From Asanoa hainanensis (GTDB lineage Bacteria > Actinomycetota > Actinomycetes > Mycobacteriales > Micromonosporaceae), in NCBI RefSeq assembly GCF_900188485.1, contig NZ_FZPH01000017.1, forward strand, positions 1 to 64,000: 64,000 bases of DNA. The letters are read 5' to 3'. Within the stretch, counting starts at the first letter, position 1. Each line of letters starts with the position of its first letter. A program made the position numbers and the translations under genes. This document shows positions 1 through 7,463 of the stretch, piece by piece. Under the pieces are notes generated by a model. The model saw only the letters and a list, made by a program, of their open reading frames with translations, did not search any database and had not been told where the DNA came from.

Positions 1-3
1 TCA

Positions 4-50
4 GAAGGGTGTTGATGTCTGTCGTCACAAACGGATCATCGACACCCTTC
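4..50. repeat. Inverted repeat at the left edge
   Basis: Arms at 4-17 and 37-50 match at 13 of 14 positions and are separated by 19 bases. There is no T-tract. It lies just downstream of the YihY-family gene (stop at 65), so it could be a transcription end signal for that gene or for one beyond the window edge. It could equally be part of a larger repeat that is cut off. Confidence 0.4.
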
Positions 51-64
51 GCCGTACCCACGAC

Positions 65-919
65 TTAGGGGTAGTTAGGACTTACTCGTCTAGGCTCGTC
101 CCGCTCGAGCTCCGCGTCGTACTCCGCGCCCAGCAGGATCGCCATGTTCGAGAGCTGGAGCCACACCAGGAACACGATGATGCCGGCGACGGCGCCGTAC
201 GTCTTGTTGTACGAGTTGAAGAACGTCAGGTAGAGCCCGAAGAGTCCGGACAGGACGATCCACAGCAGCACCGCCACCAGGCCGCCGGGCGTGAGCACGC
301 GGAACCTGTCGTGCTTGGCGTTCGGCGCGGCGAAGTAGAGGATCGAGAACATCAGGCTGACCAGCAGGACCAGCACCGGCCACTTGGCGATGTTCCAGGC
401 GGTGACGGCGGCCGAGCCGAGCCCGAGCGCGTCGCCGATCGACTCCGCGAACCGGCCGGTGAAGACCACGATCAGGCAGCAGGCGATGAGCAGCAACCCG
501 ACGGCGGCGGTGAGCGCGACCCGGGTCGACAGCTTCTTCCACATCGGCCGCCCCTCGGGCACGTCGTAGATCGTGTTGGCCGCGCGCATGAACGCGGACA
601 CGTAGCCCGACGCCGACCAGAACGCGACCAGCGCACCGATCACCGCACCGACACTGGCCAGCGAGGAGTTGCCGGAGACCTGGTCGATCGCGCTGTTGAC
701 GAAGTCCGCGATGGCGCCCGGCAATGTGCTGGTCAGGTTGTCCTGCACGGCCTTGACCGTGTCGGGGCCGAGCAGCCCGAGGATGGAGACCACGACCAGC
801 AGGCCCGGGAAGATGGACAGGATGCCGTAGTAGGTCAGCGCGGCCGCCCAGTCGCTGCCGCCGTCCGTGGAGAACTCCTTCACCGCACGCTTAGCGGCGG
901 CCAGCCATTCCTTGCCCAT
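65..919 (-). CDS. YihY/virulence factor BrkB family membrane protein
   Basis: A 284-residue inner-membrane protein of the YihY/BrkB family, whose biochemical role is not settled (the old 'RNase BN' label is wrong). The sequence starts MGKEWLAAAKRAV, a cytoplasmic amphipathic helix, followed by the family segment AALTYYGILSIFPGLLV. Five to six hydrophobic helices run to about residue 265, with the conserved late segment YGAVAGIIVFLVWLQLSN. The reading frame stays open far upstream. I place the start at 919 because a GAGGTG Shine-Dalgarno sits directly before this ATG and homologous proteins begin here. The short charged C-terminal tail is cytoplasmic. It is a monocistronic gene, divergent from the next one. 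Confidence 0.9.
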   Translation of the reverse strand: MGKEWLAAAKRAVKEFSTDGGSDWAAALTYYGILSIFPGLLVVVSILGLLGPDTVKAVQDNLTSTLPGAIADFVNSAIDQVSGNSSLASVGAVIGALVAFWSASGYVSAFMRAANTIYDVPEGRPMWKKLSTRVALTAAVGLLLIACCLIVVFTGRFAESIGDALGLGSAAVTAWNIAKWPVLVLLVSLMFSILYFAAPNAKHDRFRVLTPGGLVAVLLWIVLSGLFGLYLTFFNSYNKTYGAVAGIIVFLVWLQLSNMAILLGAEYDAELERDEPRRVSPNYP

Positions 920-1027
920 GGGCACCTCATTTGCCCCGCTGCATGCTCTTTCACCCCCATCATGCGTCCTTCGTACGGGACACCCGGGGATCACGGTCGA
1001 CGCGGCGTGCCGCGTACCCTGCTCGCC

Positions 1028-1636
1028 ATGGTCGATGCCTACCCACGGGAGCCGATGGTCGATCTCGACCGGCCGGCACCCGAGCGACCGGCGCGCGACC
1101 CGGGCGCGCGGTTGCGCGTCGCATGGCGACGGCTGCGCACCGCCCGGCTCCAGGTCGGCGCCGTGGCCCTGGCCACGGTGGTCGGAGCGGTAGCCGGCGG
1201 GGTCGGCGTGCACCGGTGGGAAGCGCGGCAGGAGCGCCTGGCGGAGACGGGCGTCGTCACGGTGCGCGCGCAACTGCTGGACCCGACCGAGCTGAGCGGC
1301 AGCAGCGACGGGTCGACCGCCTCGATCGTGGTCAACCTGACCCTGGTCAACCTCGGCCCGCTGCCGGTCGACGTGGAGGACTTCGAGGGCCGGCGCGCCG
1401 GCCTGGGATTCCAGAACGCCTCCCAGGAGGTCAACGTCCGGCCGGGCTTCCGCACGGTCGCGGTCTCGATCACCCTGGACTGCACCCGGCCGACGATCGC
1501 CGGCAGCGACCCGCTGCCGCTGCGCATACGGGTGCGCACGGCCGACGGCCGAACCCGCACGGTCGAGACCCCGGTAGAGATCGGCGCGAAGGTCTGGGTG
1601 CAGTTCCTCGAGAACCTCTGCCGCAATAACCGCTGA
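1028..1636 (+). CDS. Hypothetical protein with one membrane anchor and an extracytoplasmic domain
   Basis: A 202-residue protein I do not recognise. Residues 1-40 are polar and Arg-rich (cytoplasmic), 42-61 form a single transmembrane helix, and the rest looks like an extracytoplasmic beta domain (pattern TASIVVNLTLVNLGPLPVDVEDF) with two cysteines. A CDS start at 1028 is supported by TACCCT at 1015-1020, seven bases before the ATG, and no Shine-Dalgarno, the pattern of a leaderless actinobacterial transcript. It is divergent from the YihY gene. No function can be assigned. Confidence 0.7.
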   Translation: MVDAYPREPMVDLDRPAPERPARDPGARLRVAWRRLRTARLQVGAVALATVVGAVAGGVGVHRWEARQERLAETGVVTVRAQLLDPTELSGSSDGSTASIVVNLTLVNLGPLPVDVEDFEGRRAGLGFQNASQEVNVRPGFRTVAVSITLDCTRPTIAGSDPLPLRIRVRTADGRTRTVETPVEIGAKVWVQFLENLCRNNR

Positions 1637-1708
1637 AGGTTGATGGTCTGTCCGCCGGAACTTGGCCAGGCGGTCCGATACACGCTGTAGAGACGGGACA
1701 CTGCCTGA

Positions 1709-2476
1709 ATGATCAGGTTCCGGTTCGAGCTGTACGCACTGGACGAGGTGTCGCCGTGGGGCAGTGAGCAGCCGAGGCTCCACTGGTTCGGGCTGACCGA
1801 GGGATGGTATTGGCTCGAAGCGAGCGGACACGAGCTACTACGCCGCGCCAGGCAAGGTCACCCGCATCCCTACATCGACTACTACCTGGCTCGGCTTTGG
1901 GAAGACGTCCTTGTCCTGACGCCCAAGGTGCTGGAGCCGGTGCCTGGCGATCTGCGGCCGTTCATCGCCTCCCACGGCACGCAATGGACCTGTGACCCGC
2001 TCGAGTTCGTGGAAGAGCCAGATGAGCAATCGACCGACGACGTGCCCGACCATCCAGTCGTCACCGCCGCGATTTGGCACGCCGAGCACTACCTGGACTT
2101 CGGCTACCTGCGCAATCCGCCCAAGCTTCGGTTCTGGCGTACCACCGGCGACGATCGCGACGAGATCACCGTGGATTGGCGGCACGAGGACGACGACGAG
2201 ATCGGCTTCACCGCCGACCCTGCGGTCCGGCTCAGCGTCCCGACCACCGCATATCTCGAGGCCGTGCACACCCTCGACCGCGAGCTGATGGCCGCCATGA
2301 CCCAGCGGGTCGAGGAGCTGGAGCACCGCGGTGGGCTAGCTGGCGTGGACCTCGACCTCGTCGCTGTGCGGCGGGAACACGAAGACCGGCGGCAGTGGCT
2401 TGCCAAGAACCTCGACCGCTCGCCGAAGACAGACTGGGACGCGGTCCGTCAGGGTGCCCGCCTGCTGCTCGGCTGA
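1709..2476 (+). CDS. DUF5984 family protein
   Basis: A 255-residue soluble protein. The N-terminal motif MIRFRFELYALDEVSPWG followed by LHWFGLTEGWYWLE matches what I recall of the actinobacterial DUF5984 family, which has no known activity. It is rich in Trp, Asp and His, has no signal peptide or membrane helix, and is expected in the cytoplasm. It is convergent with the downstream lipoprotein gene; a strong hairpin separates the two. Base use is slightly less GC-rich than its neighbours, as is common for accessory genes of this kind. The family call rests on the N-terminal signature only. Confidence 0.7.
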   Translation: MIRFRFELYALDEVSPWGSEQPRLHWFGLTEGWYWLEASGHELLRRARQGHPHPYIDYYLARLWEDVLVLTPKVLEPVPGDLRPFIASHGTQWTCDPLEFVEEPDEQSTDDVPDHPVVTAAIWHAEHYLDFGYLRNPPKLRFWRTTGDDRDEITVDWRHEDDDEIGFTADPAVRLSVPTTAYLEAVHTLDRELMAAMTQRVEELEHRGGLAGVDLDLVAVRREHEDRRQWLAKNLDRSPKTDWDAVRQGARLLLG

Positions 2477-2496
2477 CGTCCGATAGCCCGACGCGC

Positions 2497-2524
2497 GGCC
2501 GCCGGGCCTGGTTGCCCGGCGGCC
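2497..2524. terminator. Bidirectional hairpin between convergent genes
   Basis: A perfect 11-bp GC stem (2497-2507 with 2514-2524) and a six-base loop, flanked by further GC-complementary bases, sits between the stops of the DUF5984 gene and the lipoprotein gene. It lacks a U-tract, as many actinobacterial terminators do. Confidence 0.6.
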
Positions 2525-2536
2525 GGCGCGCGGTTG

Positions 2537-3289
2537 TCAGTTGCCGGTCAGCTTGTCGAAGTCGATGACGCTGCTGGCGGCCGGCGCCTTGATGCCCGGG
2601 TCCTTGCCGAACTCGCTGAACGACATGGTGCCGTCGGACGGGCTTTCCAGCAGCACCGGGTACGGCTTGCCGGTCGTCGCGATCCACAGCTTCTCCTCGG
2701 CGACCGCGCTGTCCATCAACGCGATCGCGTCGACACCGCCGATCTTCTTGGTCTCACCCTTGACCACCGAGCCACCGTCCGGCTTCAGCAGTTCGTCGAG
2801 GGCGGACACCGGCGCGAACAGTGCCGCCAGGTCCTCGTCCTTGGTGGAGAGCTTGGCCCACTTCTTTCCCATCAGCTGCGCGATGGTCGCGCCCACGTCG
2901 GCACCCGCGTTCACGTCCCAGAACTTCTTGTCCGGACGGATGAACTGCTGCCCGTCGACGGCGAGGATCTCGACCGTACCCTGGCCCTTGCCCATCGAGA
3001 GCGTGCCCTGCACCGCCTCGCCGTTGAGCTTGAGGTCCATCGTGATGGTCTTGCCGTCTTCGGCGAAGCTGCCCTTGAGCCGGAACGACTTCGCTTCCTT
3101 GATCGCGTCCCGGGACGCCGCCAGGATGTCGTCGCCCGCCTTGTCGGCGAGCGCGACCGCGGTCGGCGACGCGGAGGTGGCAGCCGGCGCCGGCGCCCCC
3201 GCCGTACCGCCGTCCTTGCTCCCGCAACCCGCGAGCAGCGCGGCCGCGACGGCGACCGGAATCGCCCATTTGACTGATACGGTCCTCAT
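2537..3289 (-). CDS. LppX/LprG-like secreted lipoprotein
   Basis: A 250-residue lipoprotein. The signal peptide ends in a lipobox LLAGC with the lipidated Cys at residue 22, followed by a Gly/Ala/Pro-rich linker to about residue 48. Residues 50-250 alternate short beta strands (FRLKGSFAEDGKTITMDLKLNG, GTVEILAVDGQQFIRPDKKFW) in the manner of the LolA/LppX fold, which forms a hydrophobic pocket for lipids in mycobacterial LprG and LppX. It should be anchored on the outer face of the membrane. Lipid binding is family-level inference. It is monocistronic, and a dyad lies about 65 bases upstream. Confidence 0.75.
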   Translation of the reverse strand: MRTVSVKWAIPVAVAAALLAGCGSKDGGTAGAPAPAATSASPTAVALADKAGDDILAASRDAIKEAKSFRLKGSFAEDGKTITMDLKLNGEAVQGTLSMGKGQGTVEILAVDGQQFIRPDKKFWDVNAGADVGATIAQLMGKKWAKLSTKDEDLAALFAPVSALDELLKPDGGSVVKGETKKIGGVDAIALMDSAVAEEKLWIATTGKPYPVLLESPSDGTMSFSEFGKDPGIKAPAASSVIDFDKLTGN

Positions 3290-3353
3290 CAGAGGTTGTG
3301 CCCTTCTGCCCCCGTTCGGGACCAGGTCTCGAACGTTTCCGCGTGTACGTGTG

Positions 3354-3369
3354 GATCACCGGAGTGATC
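3354..3369. promoter_or_regulatory. Possible operator dyad upstream of the lipoprotein gene
   Basis: GATCAC, four bases, GTGATC: a perfect six-base dyad in the 162-base spacer between the HD-domain gene and the lipoprotein gene, about 65 bases before the lipoprotein start. No regulator can be assigned. Confidence 0.3.
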
Positions 3370-3451
3370 AACTCGTGCGCAGGCTAGGGCTCGCCGGCCT
3401 CCCAGCACAAATCCAGCTCCCGTTCAGCCGGTTCGCGGGATTCGTGGCTGT

Positions 3452-3922
3452 TCATGACGGCTCCGCGGCGAGCAGGATCTCTCGTGCCCGCGCGTACTTC
3501 CGGCGCAGTCTGTCGGCGGTCTCCTCGTCCAGCAGGGCCAACCTGGCCTCGTCCCCGTTCGTGGCGTTGTCGGCCAGCTTCACGAGCCGGCCCAGGGGGT
3601 CAGCGGCCGCCCGTCGGATCCCGTCCAGGTACGTCTCGCCGCCCCGATGTGAGACCGAGTCGCCAGCTGACACGACCCGCTCCGGGTAGCCCATCGCCCG
3701 CAGCTCGTCCAACGTGACGCCGCAGTCCTCGACCACGTCGTGCAGCAGCCCGGCCATGACGGCCTCGTCGCCGTGCCCGACCAGAGCCGCGGCGACGGTC
3801 CGCGGGTGGTCGATGTACGGGCGCCCGGCCTTGTCGACTTGACCCTCATGACAGCGGGCAGCGAACGCGTCCGTCTCCTCAACCGTCGGCATCACGCCGC
3901 TCGTCTCGGGCCCCGGTTTCAA
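3452..3922 (-). CDS. HD-domain phosphohydrolase (RelA/SpoT-HD-like, stand-alone)
   Basis: A 156-residue stand-alone HD domain. Candidate metal ligands are H39 (in YIDHP), H61-D62 of LLHDVVED and the later KLADNATN segment, the arrangement of the RelA/SpoT hydrolase and Mesh1-type proteins. Those enzymes hydrolyse (p)ppGpp or related nucleotides; here the substrate is unproven. No synthetase or TGS domain is present. The start may instead be the second methionine (MPTVEETD, at 3892), because the first ten residues look non-conserved. It is monocistronic. Confidence 0.75.
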   Translation of the reverse strand: MKPGPETSGVMPTVEETDAFAARCHEGQVDKAGRPYIDHPRTVAAALVGHGDEAVMAGLLHDVVEDCGVTLDELRAMGYPERVVSAGDSVSHRGGETYLDGIRRAAADPLGRLVKLADNATNGDEARLALLDEETADRLRRKYARAREILLAAEPS

Positions 3923-4058
3923 GGATGACCGCGCGGACGGCGTGGCGCACGCTCGGCGTCATGGCGCATCGGACGCTGTAGCGAGGCTGATGATCGGCAC
4001 CGCCGCAGACTATCTAACGACGACCCTGAAACCCCACTTGAAGGGATAACCAGCCACC

Positions 4059-4856
4059 ATGACCGACACCAACCGAGAAATTCTGCGTACCACGTTCGGC
4101 CAAGACGCCGAGCTCTACGACCAATGCCGTCCCGGCTATCCACCCCCGCTGTTCACCGACCTTGCCACGCTCGCCGGTCTCGGCCCGCATGCTCGGGTGC
4201 TCGAGATCGGGTGCGGCACCGGCCAAGCGACACTGCCCCTGGCACAACTCGGATGCACCGTCGTCGCGCTGGACCTCAGCCACGATATGGCAGCCATCGC
4301 CCGACGCAATCTCGCACAGTTCCCGAACGTCACCGTCGTCGCATCGGCGTTCGAGGACTGGCAGCCTTCGGACGAAACGTTCGACGCCGTTCTCTCCGCG
4401 ACCGCATTCCACTGGCTCGACCCCGACGTGCGCATGATCAAGGCAGCGGACCTGTTGCGTCCCGGCGGAGCCCTCGGCATCGTCTCGACCCACCACGTCG
4501 CCGGCGGAACGAACGCCTTCTTCGCCGACGCACAACGATGCTACGAACGCTTCGATCCCACGACACCGCCCGGCATGCAACTGACTGCCGATGACGAGAG
4601 CCCCGAAGAGACAGCGGAATTCGAGCGATCGGCACGCTTCGGGCCAGTCACGTTCCGCCGGTACGAGTGGCAGCACACCTGCGCGGCCAACGAGTACCTG
4701 AACCTGCTCATGACCTACTCCGGCCACCGAGCCATGGCACCCCAGGCGCGCAGCAACCTGTTCGCGTGCATCACCCACCTGATCGACAACGTCTACAACG
4801 GAGAAATCACCAAGCAATACCGAACCCGGCTCGCAATCGCGCACACGACACCGTGA
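4059..4856 (+). CDS. Class I SAM-dependent methyltransferase
   Basis: A 265-residue cytoplasmic Rossmann-fold methyltransferase. Motif I is VLEIGCGTGQ at residues 47-56, the acidic end of strand 2 is VVALDLS, and VTVVASAFEDWQP plus FDAVLSATAFHWLDPDVR give motifs II and III. This pattern matches small-molecule methyltransferases of the Methyltransf_11/25 type. The N-terminal FGQDAELYDQCRPGYP is typical of these enzymes. The substrate cannot be read from the sequence. The start has a GAAGGGA Shine-Dalgarno about 12 bases upstream. It stands alone between unrelated genes. Confidence 0.85.
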   Translation: MTDTNREILRTTFGQDAELYDQCRPGYPPPLFTDLATLAGLGPHARVLEIGCGTGQATLPLAQLGCTVVALDLSHDMAAIARRNLAQFPNVTVVASAFEDWQPSDETFDAVLSATAFHWLDPDVRMIKAADLLRPGGALGIVSTHHVAGGTNAFFADAQRCYERFDPTTPPGMQLTADDESPEETAEFERSARFGPVTFRRYEWQHTCAANEYLNLLMTYSGHRAMAPQARSNLFACITHLIDNVYNGEITKQYRTRLAIAHTTP

Positions 4857-4913
4857 CTCGGCTCGGCTCCCGATCCGCGCCGCATGAGCGGATGTCGTCT
4901 ACCGTGGCCGGGC

Positions 4914-5525
4914 ATGGGCAACTGGGGAACGCTCATCGCGGTCCGCGGTGCGCAGGAATTGGGGACGCTCCGGGACCTCGACGCGGCTGTCCGCTCGCAC
5001 GACGGCGCTGCCCGCGGTGACGGATGGCGCGTCTACGACGTACCGGAAAATGTCCTCGGCCAAGGGCCTGATCCTCTGCTGGCGCTCGTAGCCGCGTCGT
5101 CGAGCCCGGTGATCGCCGCGTACGTAGCAGACAGCGACTACGGCCAGGTCGTAGCGGCCACGCCATCCGGTGACCAGTGGGGCGTCTGGCTTGCCCGGGA
5201 CACCGCGTACGCGTTCGAGCGCGACCACAATGCGATGGTCGGAATGGCTCGCACGACCGCACGACGTCGCGCCCGCGAAACGATCGCCGCCTTCGGCTGC
5301 CCACCCGACCAGGCGGTTCGACACGCGGTCAACTGGGCGGCCGAGGCTGGTTACACCGTGCCGGCCCGGCCGATCAGACAGCTCCTGCGCACCGGGCGCC
5401 GCCCGGGGCTCGCGGCGCGGCTCCGACCTCCGTCGACACGGTACGTCTTCGCGGAAGAGGCGTACTTCGACCTCCTCGACCGGCTGGGCCTGCCGCGTGC
5501 TCCCGACGCGGACGCCGCTGCTTGA
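4914..5525 (+). CDS. Hypothetical protein
   Basis: A 203-residue soluble protein not recognised from any named family. The N-terminus MGNWGTLIAVRGAQELGTLRDLD and the middle segment VIAAYVADSDYGQVVAATPSG look like a compact alpha/beta domain that would fold without cofactors; the C-terminal third is basic. I prefer the ATG at 4914 over one ten codons upstream because TACCGT lies eight bases before it (a likely leaderless start) and the upstream residues look random. No membrane segment or signal peptide is visible. Confidence 0.6.
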   Translation: MGNWGTLIAVRGAQELGTLRDLDAAVRSHDGAARGDGWRVYDVPENVLGQGPDPLLALVAASSSPVIAAYVADSDYGQVVAATPSGDQWGVWLARDTAYAFERDHNAMVGMARTTARRRARETIAAFGCPPDQAVRHAVNWAAEAGYTVPARPIRQLLRTGRRPGLAARLRPPSTRYVFAEEAYFDLLDRLGLPRAPDADAAA

Positions 5526-5641
5526 CTGTCAGCCCGCCTGGCCGAACAGCTTCGCCGTCGCGAGCAGGTCATGCCCGCCACGCACGTAAACCGCAGCACG
5601 TTGGTGAAAAGCTGTCGCTCCGGTAACTGTCGCTCACGGCC

Positions 5642-6553
5642 TCAGGGCTCCAGGGCGAAAAGGTGAGCCGCGTTTTCCCAGCAGACCGCGCGTAGCCAGG
5701 TGTCTCCGAAGTTCAGGCGCGACAGGCCTTCGAGTTGCCGGGCGTACGGGTAGGGGATGTTCGGGAAGTCCGAGCCGAGCAGCACCTTCCCCGCCGTGCC
5801 CAGGTCGCGTAGTCGCGGCAGCGCAGCGGCCGGGAACGGTTGGGCCCGGTCGAAGAAGTCCGTGAACATCATCGTGGTGTCCAGCGCCACCCGTTCGTAG
5901 GTCTCCGCGAGCCGCAGGAAGTCGAGGTACTCGGGCGCGCCCAGGTGGGCGATCACCGCCCGTAGTCGCGGATGCCGCGCGAGCACCTCCCCGAACGGCC
6001 CCGGGCCCGTGTGCCCGTGCGCCACCGGACCCGACCCCGCGTGCACGATCACCGGCACGTCGGCCTCGGCCAGCAGCCCCCACACCTCGTCGAGCGACGG
6101 GTCGGCCGGGTGGAAGGCGGCCACCTGGAGATGCAGCTTGAACAACCGCGCACCGCGCGCCAGCGCGTCCCGCGTGTAGGAGAGCACCCCGGGCTCGGGG
6201 AAGAACGTCGCGCACGGCAGGCACCCGGGCGTACGGGCGGCGAAATCGAGCGTCCACGTGTTGAGGTCGGAAGCCATCCCGGGCCGGTGCGCGTACGCGA
6301 GCGCGCTGAACGCCCGTACCCCCATGCGGCGAAGGACCGAGACCCGTGCCTCGTCGGAGCCCCGATAGCGGATCGGCCACGGCATCCCGACCAGCGGACC
6401 GGCCGAGTCGAAATGGGCCCACACCCGGCGCATCATCCGCTCGGGCAGGAAGTGCGTGTGCACGTCGGCGAGACCGGGCAGCCCGAGAGCGGCCCAGAAC
6501 CGCGGCACGTCCTCGTCGGAAGCGGAAACGGGAACGGGAACGGGCGGCGCCAT
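5642..6553 (-). CDS. Amidohydrolase family 2 (ACMSD-type metal-dependent hydrolase)
   Basis: A 303-residue TIM-barrel metallohydrolase. DVHTHF gives the first metal ligands (H32, H34), VPVIVHAGSGP carries the next His, and LLGSDFPNIPYPY supplies the late catalytic Asp. This order matches the amidohydrolase-2 (ACMSD/uracil-decarboxylase) clan, whose members hydrolyse or decarboxylate small aromatic or lactone substrates. The start at MAPPVPV is chosen over an ATG eleven codons earlier because the extra residues do not resemble the family. The gene is 36 bases upstream of, and transcribed away from, nothing obviously related, so the substrate is unknown. Confidence 0.8.
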   Translation of the reverse strand: MAPPVPVPVSASDEDVPRFWAALGLPGLADVHTHFLPERMMRRVWAHFDSAGPLVGMPWPIRYRGSDEARVSVLRRMGVRAFSALAYAHRPGMASDLNTWTLDFAARTPGCLPCATFFPEPGVLSYTRDALARGARLFKLHLQVAAFHPADPSLDEVWGLLAEADVPVIVHAGSGPVAHGHTGPGPFGEVLARHPRLRAVIAHLGAPEYLDFLRLAETYERVALDTTMMFTDFFDRAQPFPAAALPRLRDLGTAGKVLLGSDFPNIPYPYARQLEGLSRLNFGDTWLRAVCWENAAHLFALEP

Positions 6554-6589
6554 GACGATCGAGCCTAGCGCCGCCCGCTTCGACAACCG

Positions 6590-7363
6590 TCAGCAGCGGG
6601 GCACGCCCGGTATGAAGCCGTCGTGGCCCGTGTAGACGTACGCGTCCGAGATGAAGCGGCCCGAGCCGATCCGGTCCCAGATCGTGCTCGTGCCGTACGT
6701 GCCGGTGACCGAGCTGCCGTTGGTCTGGCACTGGATCGTCACGCGCGCGCCGTCCGCGACCGTGCCGACCGACGCGTACGACGTGCCCGGGCCCGAGCGC
6801 ACCGTCAGGGGCGAGCCGGCGGTGTTCACGGTGCCGCTGCCCGTACCCCCGCCGGAGCAGGCGTTGTCGCTCGTGTAGGTCTTGGTTCCCCAGTACAGCG
6901 CCAGGGTGCCGTTGAAGCGGACCTGCACCGCCGAGCCGTTGAGGCGCTGCTCGTAGTGCAGGTGCGGGCCCGTCGAGCCGCCGCTCGTGCCGACGTAGCC
7001 GATCACCGAGCCGTAGCCGACGGACTGCCCGACGGAGACGTTGAACGCGCTCAGGTGCGCGTAGTAGGTGGTGTAGCCGGCGCCGTGGTTGATCCGGACG
7101 TACCGGCCGTAGCTGGTGTCGCCCAGGTTCGTGACCACGTCGACGGTGCCGGCGGCGCTGGCCACGACCGGGTCGCCGTCGTCGTTGGTGCGGTTGAAGT
7201 CGATGGCGTTGGCCGGGCTGTGGTTGGTGCGGGTCTGCCCCGACCAGGCCTGCCCGCAGGGGAACGGCACCTTGAACGTCGGTGCCGCCAGCGCCGGTGC
7301 GGTCGGCAGCAGGAGGAACGCGACGCACACGGCACCGAGCAGGCGCCACCAGCGGTTTCTCAT
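6590..7363 (-). CDS. Secreted M23 peptidase with C-terminal SH3-type domain
   Basis: A 257-residue exported peptidoglycan hydrolase candidate. A Sec signal peptide (residues 1-27, cleavage near ALA-AP) is followed by a LytM/M23 domain with zinc ligands H48 and D55 (HSPANAIDF) and the pair in GPHLHYE (H134/H136), plus H103 in YYAHLS. Residues from about 180 resemble a bacterial SH3 wall-binding domain (LTVRSGPGTSYASVGTVADGARVTI). M23 enzymes cut peptide cross-bridges of peptidoglycan. A GGAGG Shine-Dalgarno precedes the ATG. The upstream spacer, shared divergently with the ABC exporter genes, is unusually AT-rich near 7387-7412 and probably holds the promoter. Confidence 0.9.
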   Translation of the reverse strand: MRNRWWRLLGAVCVAFLLLPTAPALAAPTFKVPFPCGQAWSGQTRTNHSPANAIDFNRTNDDGDPVVASAAGTVDVVTNLGDTSYGRYVRINHGAGYTTYYAHLSAFNVSVGQSVGYGSVIGYVGTSGGSTGPHLHYEQRLNGSAVQVRFNGTLALYWGTKTYTSDNACSGGGTGSGTVNTAGSPLTVRSGPGTSYASVGTVADGARVTIQCQTNGSSVTGTYGTSTIWDRIGSGRFISDAYVYTGHDGFIPGVPRC

Positions 7364-7463
7364 CCAGGACCTCCAGTCGTACGAAGAAATACTTCAATGC
7401 ATGTATATGATCCTGGCAGAAAACTGCGTGGGGCGAAACAGCGGACGACGGTACGTTGAACGC

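Noticed and set aside
3452-3922. A full RelA/SpoT alarmone synthetase
   Set aside because: Only the HD hydrolase part exists; there is no synthetase or TGS domain within or beside it.
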